Positions 15,537 through 24,418 of a DNA stretch of 52,176 nt are shown here, piece by piece. Location of the stretch: contig JANZYW010000008.1 of the NCBI GenBank assembly GCA_026413325.1, positions 1-52,176 of the forward strand, given 5' to 3'. How positions within the stretch are numbered: the stretch's first letter is position 1; every line of letters starts with the position of its first letter. A program made the translations under genes and the position numbers. Under the pieces are notes generated by a model. The model was not told where the DNA came from. It was given only the letters and a program-made list of their open reading frames with translations, and did no database searches. Source of the DNA: Bacteroidia bacterium. GTDB lineage: Bacteria; Bacteroidota; Bacteroidia; SpSt-205.

Positions 15537-16012
15537 GCCGCTGGATAGTGCGCGTATATGCACTCTGTCCAGGCCCTTGTAATACTTGGCTAACTGTAGA
15601 AGAGTACTTTCAAGGTGGGTGGATACATAAGTTTCCTGGAGGAGGGGTGGAAGCGTCAGAGGGATTGTTAGAAGCACTCCAGCGGGAGCTATGGGAAGAG
15701 CTGCGGGTCGAAATACAAGAGGCAAAACACTTTTACACCACCCATTTTTATCAACGCTCTTACTATCACACAGATGCACGCCTCTTAGCCGTTTACTATC
15801 AGGTACAGGTATCGGGGACTTTGACTCCCATGAATCCTCGACTTCGACTAAAGTGGCTCCCGCCTGACTTTATGCAGCTTACCTTCCCGATCGATCGCTT
15901 CGTTTCTGGTCTTCTTTTGAGGGGGGAGAGCTCAGTAGACGGCGAGCCCTTACGTACCTATTTCGCCAATGCGGGTCGTCCAGGCTATCCTCTCGCACCC
16001 CTCCCCGAGTAG
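15533..16012 (+). CDS. Nudix hydrolase
   Basis: A 159-residue Nudix hydrolase, cytoplasmic, cleaving a nucleoside diphosphate linked to some other group. The Nudix box is complete at about 36-58 (GGGVEASEGLLEALQRELWE, then ELRV), including the REUXEE core. The substrate is not evident. The start overlaps the stop of the M1 aminopeptidase gene. The last 134 bases overlap the 3' end of the NlpC/P60 gene on the other strand; residues after about 115 are outside the usual fold, so the tail may be free to vary under that constraint. Confidence 0.9.
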   Translation: MSRWIVRVYALCPGPCNTWLTVEEYFQGGWIHKFPGGGVEASEGLLEALQRELWEELRVEIQEAKHFYTTHFYQRSYYHTDARLLAVYYQVQVSGTLTPMNPRLRLKWLPPDFMQLTFPIDRFVSGLLLRGESSVDGEPLRTYFANAGRPGYPLAPLPE

Positions 16013-16391
16013 AGGCATGGATGAAGCGAACTTCTCCAGCGGATATTTCTGTAACGATTCCTACATGGGTAATCTTGCGTGATTTAGGCTCTCGAAAAAA
16101 TACCAGATCGCCCGGATGCAGCTGGCTTTTTGGAACTGCTTTTCCCATCTCAGCCAAGGCATCCGCAGTCCGGGGGAGTCGCATCTGGGCTACTTCCCAG
16201 TAGACTCGGCAGACTAAACCAGAACAGTCCATCCCCTGCTGATCCATGCCGCCCCATCGGTAAGGAACCCCCGTGTACCTTTTTGCCACTTGAACGATAC
16301 GGGCACTGGGGGAAAGTTTGGCAGAACGGGATGAAGCTTGAGGGGCACACCCCACAACAAAGACTACCACGCTCCCTATTAGCCAGCGCAT
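15879..16391 (-). CDS. NlpC/P60 cell-wall peptidase lipoprotein
   Basis: A 170-residue lipoprotein hydrolase of peptidoglycan stem peptides. The signal ends FVVGC (Cys15 lipidated). The catalytic triad of the NlpC/P60 fold is clear: Cys56 in GMDCSGLVC, His109 in THVGIV and His125 in FIHAST, with the typical GVPYRWGG before the Cys and PGDLVFF before the His. The start at ATG 16391 follows GAGCTTTG (one mismatch to the -7 box) by three bases. A TTG two codons upstream would only add residues to the signal. The 3' end is antisense to the Nudix gene over 134 bases. Confidence 0.92.
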   Translation of the reverse strand: MRWLIGSVVVFVVGCAPQASSRSAKLSPSARIVQVAKRYTGVPYRWGGMDQQGMDCSGLVCRVYWEVAQMRLPRTADALAEMGKAVPKSQLHPGDLVFFREPKSRKITHVGIVTEISAGEVRFIHASTRGGVREDSLDDPHWRNRYVRARRLLSSPPSKEDQKRSDRSGR

Positions 16392-16436
16392 AAGCAAAGC
16401 TCTCTCTTTTCCGAGAAGAAATGGGTGTGTGGAAAA

Positions 16437-17054
16437 CTACTGTTCTTTTTTAGAGGGGGTGGGGAAACCCGAAATGCCAAAGCGATTCGCTTGATTGCAG
16501 TGATTCATGGCCCGCTCGATATCATTCCTACCCCAAATCAATATGCAGTCTACCGCACGCGGGAGAAGTTCGAGAAAAAGACGCTCCTGCTCAGGGGTAA
16601 AAGGAGATAAAACGTACTCTACCTGTTTCCCTCGGGGAAAGTCCTTCCCGATCCCGATACGCAGCCGGGGAAAAGAAGGAGTTTCTAAGCAATCTATAAT
16701 ATGAGATAAGCCATTGTGCCCCCCGGCGGATCCTTTAGGGGTAAGCCGCATACTCCCCACGGGCAGCTGGATCTCATCCAATACCACTAAAATCTCCTCT
16801 GTAGAGAGAGAGAGACGTTGCTTCCAATAAGCCACCGCCTCCCCGGAAAGATTCATATAGGTAGTTGGCTGAAAGAGATACCATTGAACCCCCGCCCAGG
16901 ATACATGAGTAGTCAAAACGTACTTCTGGGCAGAAAAAGAAGGAGCTTGTAAACGAGACGCCAATGCCTCTACGACTCGAAATCCTACATTGTGTCGAGT
17001 ATGACGATAGAGCTCTCCGGGATTTCCAAGTCCAAAGATGGCCCGCTTTTTCAT
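16437..17054 (-). CDS. pth: Peptidyl-tRNA hydrolase
   Basis: A 205-residue enzyme that frees tRNA from peptidyl-tRNAs that drop off ribosomes. The N-terminal GLGNPGELYRHTRHNVGF holds Asn11 and the catalytic His (about residue 21). The substrate segment TYMNLSGEAV, the catalytic Asp in VVLDEIQLPVG and GSAGGHNGLSHI (His113 equivalent) are all present. The length is normal with a short basic C-terminal tail. Its ATG directly follows the TGA of the M23 peptidase gene, so the two are coupled. Confidence 0.95.
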   Translation of the reverse strand: MKKRAIFGLGNPGELYRHTRHNVGFRVVEALASRLQAPSFSAQKYVLTTHVSWAGVQWYLFQPTTYMNLSGEAVAYWKQRLSLSTEEILVVLDEIQLPVGSMRLTPKGSAGGHNGLSHIIDCLETPSFPRLRIGIGKDFPRGKQVEYVLSPFTPEQERLFLELLPRAVDCILIWGRNDIERAMNHCNQANRFGISGFPTPSKKEQ

Positions 17055-17876
17055 TCATTTGACCCGAAGTCTCTGGCCTGGACGGAGAATGCTACGGGTA
17101 GATAAGCCGTTGAGCGCACATAAATAGCGAACTGTGAGTCCATATTTGAGCGCGATGGAATACAAAGATTCTCCCCTTCGAACGATATGATACACTGCAG
17201 CACTAAGGGTACTAAGATGGGAGAAGGTCTCTGGAGTGATATACAGTTCTCTCTCGATCAGCTGTCCATTTGGGAAATCGATCAACGCGCTCACGTCGAT
17301 AGGCTCTCCCATGAAGCGGATCTCAAAGTGAAGATGAGGACCTGTGCTTCGACCCGTACTCCCTCCTAGACCGATGGGGTCCCCTGCTTTTACTACTTGC
17401 TCGGGGGAAACTAAGACCCGAGAAAAGTGACCATATACCGTCTCGAGACCATTTGGATGAGCTATTACACAAAAATAGCCATATCCTCCAGGATCATACC
17501 CAGCTAATCGTACTTCTCCATCCATCGCCGCTACGACCGTATCCCCCACACGCAAGTCGACATCTAACCCGAAATGGAACTGCCACCCTCTCCGAAAACC
17601 AAATCCAGAGTTGAGAGCGCCTTTGATAGGAACGATAAAATAAAATCCTTCTTCTGGCTTTTCTAAAAAGATACGTACAGGGGCTACCAGTGGCCGAATA
17701 TCTTTTGGGCGACATGCTCCTACCCACTGACGATCCCACCACACCTTGGGAAGCTGCTCAGAAAGCCGTTCCAACCCTGCATAAGCTGCTCGATAAGAGG
17801 TAAGAGCCGCCTTCGTGGTATCTGTAGCCCATAGTCCGCTCACCAGCACAGAGAGTAGCCAGAAACTGCTCTGCAT
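17055..17876 (-). CDS. M23 (LytM) peptidase with C-terminal LysM domain
   Basis: A 273-residue exported cell-wall protein. Signal peptide MQSSFWLLSVLVSGLWA. The LytM metallopeptidase domain covers about 82-200 with HFGLDVD (His101, Asp105) and GPHLHFE (His181, His183), the full zinc and catalytic set. A LysM glycan-binding domain lies at 228-272 (YHIVRRGESLYSIALKYGLT). It should cut cross-links in peptidoglycan. I chose ATG 17876 over an ATG 102 bases upstream because it follows an exact TACATTTG box by four bases and starts a proper signal peptide. Confidence 0.93.
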   Translation of the reverse strand: MQSSFWLLSVLVSGLWATDTTKAALTSYRAAYAGLERLSEQLPKVWWDRQWVGACRPKDIRPLVAPVRIFLEKPEEGFYFIVPIKGALNSGFGFRRGWQFHFGLDVDLRVGDTVVAAMDGEVRLAGYDPGGYGYFCVIAHPNGLETVYGHFSRVLVSPEQVVKAGDPIGLGGSTGRSTGPHLHFEIRFMGEPIDVSALIDFPNGQLIERELYITPETFSHLSTLSAAVYHIVRRGESLYSIALKYGLTVRYLCALNGLSTRSILRPGQRLRVK

Positions 17877-17880
17877 AGAA

Positions 17881-17888
17881 CAAATGTA
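17881..17888 (-). promoter_or_regulatory. -7 promoter box of the M23-pth unit
   Basis: TACATTTG, exact TAnnTTTG, four bases before ATG 17876. It overrules a longer upstream start. Confidence 0.65.
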
Positions 17889-17981
17889 CAAAACTTTCAA
17901 GAATCGGGGACGAGATGTGGAAAACTCCTCTATGTACCCGCTGGAGATATACCATTTGGGAATCGCTAATCCCTTCATGTA

Positions 17982-18953
17982 TCAGGGAGACAGGGTTTGG
18001 GGAGAGAAGCTATAGAGAAAAGCAATGAGGGTTTCTCCAACAGCCTGAAGGGTAGCGCGATCGATCACAGAGATGTCGTCTCGCGTAGTGTGCCATTCCG
18101 GAAAAAACCCTTTCCCCATCGGGTCTCGCTGGATGATATTCACCATGGGGATACCCCCTTTACTGGATAGGTAATAGGGGTCATCTGTGATGGGTTCTCC
18201 AGATAAAGGGATGAATATCCTTTCATAGCCCAGGAGCCGAGCTACCTGCCAGATATGATTTAGTAGGTTGGGAGCGTATTCTCGGCTATAGGCTTCTTGT
18301 GGAAATACAGCCTGTCGCCCGCCCACCATGTCCAGGTGTATCCCCCAAGCATAAGAGGAGGGGGGAAAGGGCTCAGGATGTGCCAACCAGTACTGAGAGC
18401 CGAGACAATAGGAATCCTCCACTCCTTCCCGGCCTAAATCTTCCGCGTCCCAAAAAATAATATCGACTGCGTATGGGAGAGCATTCTGAGAGAGATGTCT
18501 TGCCACCTCCAACAAAACGGCCACTCCACTCGCTCCATCATTTGCGCCTGGCACAGGGGCGTTCCCCTGGGTAGGGTCTCGATCGGCCCAAGGGCGAGAG
18601 TCCCAGTGCGCCGAGAGGAGAACGCGAGGTCTCATGCTATCTGCCCCAAATGCCGCGATGATATTTCGAATCGGTGTCCCTCGAAAAGTGCCTCTCTGCT
18701 GAGTAACGCGTGCCCCTCTTCTTTGCAACTCAGCCACCAACCATTCTGCACAAGCTGCATGAGCAGAAGTCCCCGGGATACGAGGGCCGAAGTGAAGCTG
18801 AGTTTCTATCCACTTATACGCACTATCGGCAGAAAAGGCAGGACGTTCTGTTCGGAGGAGAATGGGAGGAGGTGAAGACGAAGAGGGCGGAGGAGGTGGA
18901 CTTTGGCAGCTCCACCCCATCCAAAGAATAGGAATCCAAGCCCACCACCTCAT
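17982..18953 (-). CDS. M28-family lipoprotein (glutaminyl cyclase / aminopeptidase-like)
   Basis: A 323-residue lipoprotein: signal ending WMGWSC (Cys16), then a Pro/Ser-rich linker. The zinc hydrolase fold is clear: LLSAHWDSR (His), GANDGASGVAV (Asp), FWDAEDLG (Glu), HLDMVGG (Asp) and EWHTTRDDISVID (His). The last motif is typical of the glutaminyl-peptide cyclotransferase branch of M28, which makes N-terminal pyroglutamate; aminopeptidase activity is the alternative. I chose ATG 18953 because it overlaps the cysS stop (ATGA) and begins the signal peptide; a start five codons earlier is possible. Confidence 0.85.
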   Translation of the reverse strand: MRWWAWIPILWMGWSCQSPPPPPSSSSPPPILLRTERPAFSADSAYKWIETQLHFGPRIPGTSAHAACAEWLVAELQRRGARVTQQRGTFRGTPIRNIIAAFGADSMRPRVLLSAHWDSRPWADRDPTQGNAPVPGANDGASGVAVLLEVARHLSQNALPYAVDIIFWDAEDLGREGVEDSYCLGSQYWLAHPEPFPPSSYAWGIHLDMVGGRQAVFPQEAYSREYAPNLLNHIWQVARLLGYERIFIPLSGEPITDDPYYLSSKGGIPMVNIIQRDPMGKGFFPEWHTTRDDISVIDRATLQAVGETLIAFLYSFSPQTLSP

Positions 18954-20419
18954 GGGTGCATTTCCCATAGGGTTTCATCTGGAAAGTCCAGTACCTTCAC
19001 TCCGATCCGATCGAGCTCGTCTCGTAGGAGATCTGCTAATGCGTAGTTCTTGTTGGAACGGGCTTCCCGCCGGAGATTGAGCAAAAGCTGGATCGCTCGC
19101 TCCCACTGTTGCCACTTTACATGGGCATCTGGTTGCAACCCTAATATGTCAAGCAAAACTTCTTTCCACGTCTTCTGCAGGCTATCGAGGTCTTCTTGAG
19201 TCAGAAAGAGCTCCTGGCGCCGTAGCTTGAGAATATCTTCGGTTTGCTCGAAAAACAATGCCAATGCGGCCGCCGTATTGAGGTCATCGTCTAACGCCGC
19301 GAAGACCTTTTCTCGCCATGCTTTTACGGGAAAGGAAGAATACACATGGGGGCGGACTTCCATAAGACGACGATACGCCGTCATCAAGCGAAGGTAGCCT
19401 CTGTAAGCCGCGAGAAGGGCGCTCTCTGAGAAATCAAGCGTACTGCGGTAATGCGCCTGAAGGATAAGGAAACGAAGGGCCATGGGGGGATAGCCTCGCG
19501 AGAGTTGCGGATGAGTTCCTGTGAATATCTCCTCCACTGTAATAAAGTTTCCCAACGATTTACTCATTTTTTGCCCTTCTATCGTAACTAAGTTATTGTG
19601 GACCCAGTATCGAGCTTGGTGGCATGCTTCTTCTCCATAGCAGGCCTGTGCCTGGGTAATCTCAGCTTCGTGATGGGGAAAAATAAGGTCGAGCCCCCCT
19701 CCATGGATATCAAAGGGCACACCTAAGTAATGGATACTCATCGCAGAACATTCAATGTGCCAGCCAGGGTATCCTCTCCCCCATGGAGAGTCCCACTGCA
19801 TAAGATGAGAAGGCTCTGCCCGTTTCCACAAGGCAAAGTCCCAGGGATTTCGTTTTTCAGATTGCCCTTCTAAGTCTCGAGAACCTGCGATGAGCTCTTC
19901 GACGCTGCGTCCAGACAAAATACCATAGGGATAAGCCTTTCGGTAGGCTTCGACGTCCAAATACACAGAGCCGTTGACTTCATACGCATACCCCCGTTCC
20001 AGGATCCGCTGTATCATCGCGATCTGTTGGGCGATATGTCCTGTTGCGGTGGGCTCTATTGAGGGGCGCAAAACACCTAATGCATCCATCGCCTTATGAT
20101 AGAGAGCCGTATACCGTTGGGCTATCTCTATGGGTTCTACTTTCTCCAACCGAGCCTTTTTGAGGATTTTGTCTTCCCCTTCATCGGCATCCCCCTCCAA
20201 ATGCCCTACGTCGGTGATATTACGCACGTATCGAACTCGATACCCCAGGTACTGGAGGTACCGGAACAATACATCAAATGTTACAGCTGCGCGCGCATGG
20301 CCCAGATGGGGATCCCCATATACAGTAGGTCCGCACACATACATCCCTACATATGGAGGATGAAGGGGCTTAAAATGTTCCTTCTGTCGGGTCAGGGTGT
20401 TGTAGAGCTGGAGTCCCAC
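18950..20419 (-). CDS. cysS: Cysteinyl-tRNA synthetase
   Basis: A 489-residue class I tRNA synthetase charging tRNA-Cys. The HIGH-type motif is PHLGHARAAV near residue 40, the zinc/substrate Cys is in YVCGPTVYGD, WHIECSAMS and HGGGLDLIFPHHEAE mark the active site and zinc ligands, and the second signature is KMSKSLGNF. The C-terminal DALR-like helical domain is complete. The start is GTG 20419, four bases after a TATCTTTG box; the N-terminus LQLYNTLTRQKE aligns with the family. The gene is divergent from dusB and overlaps the M28 gene downstream. Confidence 0.96.
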   Translation of the reverse strand: MGLQLYNTLTRQKEHFKPLHPPYVGMYVCGPTVYGDPHLGHARAAVTFDVLFRYLQYLGYRVRYVRNITDVGHLEGDADEGEDKILKKARLEKVEPIEIAQRYTALYHKAMDALGVLRPSIEPTATGHIAQQIAMIQRILERGYAYEVNGSVYLDVEAYRKAYPYGILSGRSVEELIAGSRDLEGQSEKRNPWDFALWKRAEPSHLMQWDSPWGRGYPGWHIECSAMSIHYLGVPFDIHGGGLDLIFPHHEAEITQAQACYGEEACHQARYWVHNNLVTIEGQKMSKSLGNFITVEEIFTGTHPQLSRGYPPMALRFLILQAHYRSTLDFSESALLAAYRGYLRLMTAYRRLMEVRPHVYSSFPVKAWREKVFAALDDDLNTAAALALFFEQTEDILKLRRQELFLTQEDLDSLQKTWKEVLLDILGLQPDAHVKWQQWERAIQLLLNLRREARSNKNYALADLLRDELDRIGVKVLDFPDETLWEMHP

Positions 20420-20423
20420 GCCA

Positions 20424-20431
20424 CAAAGATA
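20424..20431 (-). promoter_or_regulatory. -7 promoter box of cysS
   Basis: TATCTTTG, exact TAnnTTTG, four bases before GTG 20419. Only 27 bases separate it from the dusB box on the other strand. Confidence 0.6.
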
Positions 20432-20458
20432 GCGGGGAGTCTTCTTGACGGGGAGCTT

Positions 20459-20466
20459 TACCTTTG
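20459..20466 (+). promoter_or_regulatory. -7 promoter box of dusB
   Basis: TACCTTTG, exact TAnnTTTG, seven bases before ATG 20474. It decides the start; the longer open frame upstream is only the antisense of cysS. Confidence 0.6.
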
Positions 20467-20473
20467 TAAAAAA

Positions 20474-21478
20474 ATGCGGATTGGAAGCACCTACTGGCCA
20501 CAGGCTCCCGTTCCTCCCCTTTTCTTAGCTCCGATGGAAGAGGTCAGTGATGCTGCTTTTCGCCGTCTTTGTAGAGAAATGGGGGCGGATGCGGTAGTGA
20601 CCGAGTTTATCTCAAGCGAAGCTCTCATCCGTCAGATAGAAAAAAGCTGGCAGAAAGCCCAGATTTGGGACGAGGAGAAACCTATCGGTATCCAGATTTT
20701 TGGGGGTGAGTTAGAAAGCATGACGAAGGCAGCTCGACTTATCGAAAAGGTCCAACCTGACTGGTTAGATATCAACTACGGCTGCCCTGTAAGCAAAATC
20801 GTATGCAAAGGAGCGGGAGCCGGTATCCTCCGAGACATAGACAAGATGGAGGTTCTAACCCGTGCCATCGTGCAAAGTACCTCCTTACCAGTAACCGTCA
20901 AGACTCGATTAGGGTGGGACTCGCAAAGCATCCGCATCATAGAAGTAGCTCATCGACTCCAGGAATCGGGAATACAGGTATTGGCTGTCCATGCCCGCAC
21001 CAAAGCCGACGGATATACCGGCTCTGCTCGATGGGAATGGATAGGTCGCCTCAAGGCAATTCCCACTCTCCACATCCCCATCATAGGAAACGGTGACATA
21101 GACACACCCGAGAAAGCCTGGCAACTGTACCATGCCTACAAACCCGATGCACTCATGATCGGCAGAGCTGCAATCGGCTATCCTTGGATTTTTCGACAGA
21201 TTAAAGAGTATTTCCAGACGGGACAAGTGCCGCCCCCTCCTTCTTTAGAAGAACGAGTGGAAACTCTCCGAAAACATCTTCAATATGCCCTTCGTCTCCT
21301 CCCATACCCCCCCCAAAAGATCGTGCTCGAACTGAGAAAACACTACAGCGGATACTTCAAGGGTCTACCCCATGCCAAAAACCTGCGACTTAATCTCATG
21401 CAAGCTCAGGAGCCCACAGAGCTCTTAAGAGCGTTAGATACCCTCTTGCGACGATCTACAGCTTATTCTCTCTCCTAA
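20474..21478 (+). CDS. dusB: tRNA-dihydrouridine synthase
   Basis: A 334-residue FMN-dependent enzyme that reduces uridine in the tRNA D loop. The FMN-binding opening is PLFLAPMEEVSDAAFRRL. The catalytic Cys104 is in NYGCPVSKIV, then KGAGAGILRD, VKTRLGWD and the C-terminal flavin motif MIGRAAIGYPWIF. The subtype matches DusB. The gene is divergent from cysS. The MFS transporter gene follows with no gap. Confidence 0.94.
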   Translation: MRIGSTYWPQAPVPPLFLAPMEEVSDAAFRRLCREMGADAVVTEFISSEALIRQIEKSWQKAQIWDEEKPIGIQIFGGELESMTKAARLIEKVQPDWLDINYGCPVSKIVCKGAGAGILRDIDKMEVLTRAIVQSTSLPVTVKTRLGWDSQSIRIIEVAHRLQESGIQVLAVHARTKADGYTGSARWEWIGRLKAIPTLHIPIIGNGDIDTPEKAWQLYHAYKPDALMIGRAAIGYPWIFRQIKEYFQTGQVPPPPSLEERVETLRKHLQYALRLLPYPPQKIVLELRKHYSGYFKGLPHAKNLRLNLMQAQEPTELLRALDTLLRRSTAYSLS

Positions 21479-21488
21479 CTTGGACTCT

Positions 21489-22703
21489 GTGAAAAAGTGG
21501 TATATCCCAGTCGTCCTCGCCCTTACCACCTTTGTACATTACTTGGACAGGAATACACTTGCTTTAGCGCTACCTCAGATCGCCCATGAACAGAACTGGA
21601 CAAATGCAGAGCTTGGCTTGTACGGAGAGTATCTCTTGGGTTCTTTTTACGTTTCATTTGGTTTATTTCAGATATTCCTTAGTAAATATGCAGAAAGATG
21701 GAGCATAAAATCAAGCTTACTATTGTCCATAATCTTTTTCTCACTCACAACTTTCTTATTTTATCCATATGGATACTCATTGGCGGCGTTGGTGGGTCTT
21801 CGCTTTTTGCTGGGAGCTGGAGAGAGTCTTCATATGCCTATGAATAGTGCCATTATAGCCCACACTTTTCCTCCTCACGCCAGAGGAAGGGCAAACTCTA
21901 TATATGTGGCTGGGATTCTCCTGGCTCTAATGCTAAGTCCTGTTTTACTGATACCTTTGATAGAGAAAATCGGATGGCGACTTACGTTTGCGGTCCTCGG
22001 GGCAGGCGGTCTTTTTCTCTGTATGCCGCTGGTAATCCGATATATTCCTTCTATCCCTTCTCCTAAGAAGAGGGGGCCCTCTACGCTATCCCCTCTGCGC
22101 GAAGGACGCCTCAGGTGGTATCTCTTAGCGGGCAGTGCGAACGCTTTTTGTATATTTGGCATGCTAAATTGGCTTCCCAGTTACCTACACCGCTCGCGAG
22201 GTATCCCTTTCGATGAGCTTTCCCTGCCCCTACTGTGCATATTTGGAGCAGGCATCGTGGGCTTGATGCTCTGGGCATGGATAGGCGACCGAAGAAAAAA
22301 TCGTTTGGCTCTGGCACGGGGTGGCCTTTTGCTTTCGGGAGTATGTGTGTTGCTGACCGAAATGCCTGTGTCCGATATCTTGATTATGGGTCTCTTAACA
22401 GCTGGAGTTTTCTTTCAGAGTACTTATAATGCTCAAGAGTTTGCCACCCTGCAGAGCTTTTATCCATCTTCCCAAGTAGGAGCCGTAACTGGGCTTTACA
22501 ATGGCCTGACTGTTTTGGTCGGAGGGGTTGGAGGCTCGTTTATACCTGGTGCATTCGTAGCAGCAACAGGCAGCTTTCAAGCAGGCTTAATGAGTATCGC
22601 TTTTGGTGCCTTTCTGGTTGCATTGGCTCTCCATGTTCTGCTGCGACGATTGAGTCGTGAGCCGAAAGAGCAGTTCTCACGCAAGGCACCCTTACAGGGC
22701 TGA
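21489..22703 (+). CDS. MFS transporter, anion:cation symporter-like
   Basis: A 404-residue inner-membrane transporter of the major facilitator superfamily with about 12 hydrophobic segments. The N-terminal helix ends in FVHYLDRNTLALALP, the typical start of the ACS (organic anion:cation symporter, sialate/hexuronate/phthalate-like) group. FLLGAGESLHMPMN and HARGRANSIY match its loop motifs, and the MFS loop repeats as IGDRRKNRLA in the second half. The substrate is unknown. I prefer GTG 21489, five bases after TAACTTGG (one mismatch to the -7 box), over TTG 21480, which gives three extra residues. Confidence 0.8.
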   Translation: MKKWYIPVVLALTTFVHYLDRNTLALALPQIAHEQNWTNAELGLYGEYLLGSFYVSFGLFQIFLSKYAERWSIKSSLLLSIIFFSLTTFLFYPYGYSLAALVGLRFLLGAGESLHMPMNSAIIAHTFPPHARGRANSIYVAGILLALMLSPVLLIPLIEKIGWRLTFAVLGAGGLFLCMPLVIRYIPSIPSPKKRGPSTLSPLREGRLRWYLLAGSANAFCIFGMLNWLPSYLHRSRGIPFDELSLPLLCIFGAGIVGLMLWAWIGDRRKNRLALARGGLLLSGVCVLLTEMPVSDILIMGLLTAGVFFQSTYNAQEFATLQSFYPSSQVGAVTGLYNGLTVLVGGVGGSFIPGAFVAATGSFQAGLMSIAFGAFLVALALHVLLRRLSREPKEQFSRKAPLQG

Positions 22704-22765
22704 ATCCTCCTCCCATCTGAAGCTTGGTCCTCTACTTGCGATTCTTTCTTTTAGACAGAGAAAGT

Positions 22766-22773
22766 TATTTTTG
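22766..22773 (+). promoter_or_regulatory. -7 promoter box of the Omp85-like gene
   Basis: TATTTTTG, exact TAnnTTTG, five bases before GTG 22779. Confidence 0.6.
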
Positions 22774-22778
22774 AAAAG

Positions 22779-24398
22779 GTGTTAGCACTGATTTTCTGGG
22801 GACAGGCGATAGTGGCAGGCCTTACGAGGAAGGAACAGGCTCTGTGGAAAAAGCTCGCCTCAGATTGCCATAAGGGGGATAGCCTCTTGCTGTCCTGGGG
22901 GTACTGGGGAGCGAGTCAAATGCAAACAGGACCTCGTTTCCGCCTTCAAGCCCTTCGATGGGAGGGGGACAGTGGGGCGCAAAAGGCAATGAAGGGGGTT
23001 CCTCTCCATAAATGGCATGGGAAAATCCTCACCCCTTCTTTGTTGGTGGACTTACCCAGGAACATCCAACGCACTCTCGCTCAGAAAGGGTATCTCTCTT
23101 GCACGGTAGGTTGGGCTCGACTCTACTGCACAGAATCGGGTTTGTGTGAGGGGAGTCTTTGGATTCGAGCTGGACCTCAAGTGTACCTAGACACCCTCTT
23201 GCTAAGAGGGAAATGGCCCGCTCCCCGTAGTGCTTTTTATCATTTTTCTGGCTTATACCCACACCAGCCCCTCAACTTCGAGAAGTGGGAGGCCCTTCCT
23301 AAGCGTCTAAGGAGTAATCCCTATGCTACGCTTGTCGATACGCCTCGTCTTTGGCTCTTCCCAGGGTTAGCCTGGATTGAGCTCACTTTGAAACCCAAAA
23401 ATACCAACCGCCTGGATGGGGCTCTTTCTTTGCTCCCCAGTGGAAGTGGCCCTTCACCCCGACCCCAGCTAATAGGCAACATAGATGTCAACCTGGTAAG
23501 TCCCCTCCGCTTAGGAGAGCACTTAGAGATACACTTTGCCCAGCTTCCCAACAATTCCCAGCGGCTTCTTCTCACTGCTGCCCTTCCCTATCTCTTCAAA
23601 GGGACAATAGAGGCAAAAGGTAAATTTCTTTTGTGGAGGCAAGATACCAGCTTTCTCACGCGAGAGAGCAGTATAGAGCTTCGGTACCGACTCTCTCCAG
23701 TTTGGACCCTGCGAGGAGGACTGTTATCAATGGCCTCCCGATTGTTGAGCACAGCGTCTTATCGAGATCGGGTATGGCCTCCCCCCCCCGTCGTAGATTT
23801 CCAGCGGCAAGGCCTCCTCTTAGGGTGGCAGTATGAAACGACTCATAATCGCATCGCTCCGCAAACAGGATGGATAGTAAGTCTTACAGGCATACAAGGA
23901 CGAAGAGGATACCTCAGAAATCCCAATCTCCCCAATTTGGCATATGACCGACTTCCCTCTGTGGGTCGCTATCAAGAAATACACCTACTCGCAGAAAAAT
24001 ACACGCCTATCGGAAACTTGCTCATCCTGCGTGTCGGAGCTCGAGGGTATCGCTATTGGAGCAAAGGGTTCTTTGAAAATGAACTGTACCGCTTAGGAGG
24101 GGAAAATTCACTACGGGGCTTTCCGGAAAATACTTTTCCCGTGACGGGATATCTCCAGGGACTGGCGGAACTTCGCTTGCGTACGGAAGAAGATGGTTTC
24201 CTGAGTGCTTTCGGAGAGCACACGCAAGCCTTGATTTTTGGTCAAGGAGTCAAGCCTATTTACGGCACGGGGATAGCATTACAGACCCGGCTCGCTCCGG
24301 GCGTATTTCGAGTGAGCTTTTCTATTGGACAGCTGGCTGGTACTCCCTGGGATCTTCGAAAAGTGCTGGTCAGCTTATCCTGGATATCCGAATTTTAA
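22779..24398 (+). CDS. Omp85/BamA-TamA-like outer-membrane protein
   Basis: A 539-residue outer-membrane protein. A signal-like N-terminus (GTG start, LALIFWGQAIVAG) is followed by about 200 residues that could hold POTRA-like folds (RNIQRTLAQKGYLSCTVGWA, VYLDTLLLRGKWP) and then a C-terminal beta-barrel. The barrel carries the Omp85 signature in ELYRLGGENSLRGFPEN and ends in aromatic-rich strands (VLVSLSWISEF). Omp85 proteins insert or translocate proteins across the outer membrane. The divergent sequence and short POTRA part argue against this being the main BamA; a TamA-like or patatin-less assembly factor is more likely. Confidence 0.78.
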   Translation: MLALIFWGQAIVAGLTRKEQALWKKLASDCHKGDSLLLSWGYWGASQMQTGPRFRLQALRWEGDSGAQKAMKGVPLHKWHGKILTPSLLVDLPRNIQRTLAQKGYLSCTVGWARLYCTESGLCEGSLWIRAGPQVYLDTLLLRGKWPAPRSAFYHFSGLYPHQPLNFEKWEALPKRLRSNPYATLVDTPRLWLFPGLAWIELTLKPKNTNRLDGALSLLPSGSGPSPRPQLIGNIDVNLVSPLRLGEHLEIHFAQLPNNSQRLLLTAALPYLFKGTIEAKGKFLLWRQDTSFLTRESSIELRYRLSPVWTLRGGLLSMASRLLSTASYRDRVWPPPPVVDFQRQGLLLGWQYETTHNRIAPQTGWIVSLTGIQGRRGYLRNPNLPNLAYDRLPSVGRYQEIHLLAEKYTPIGNLLILRVGARGYRYWSKGFFENELYRLGGENSLRGFPENTFPVTGYLQGLAELRLRTEEDGFLSAFGEHTQALIFGQGVKPIYGTGIALQTRLAPGVFRVSFSIGQLAGTPWDLRKVLVSLSWISEF

Positions 24399-24418
24399 TT
24401 TCTTCTTACCTTAGGGGG

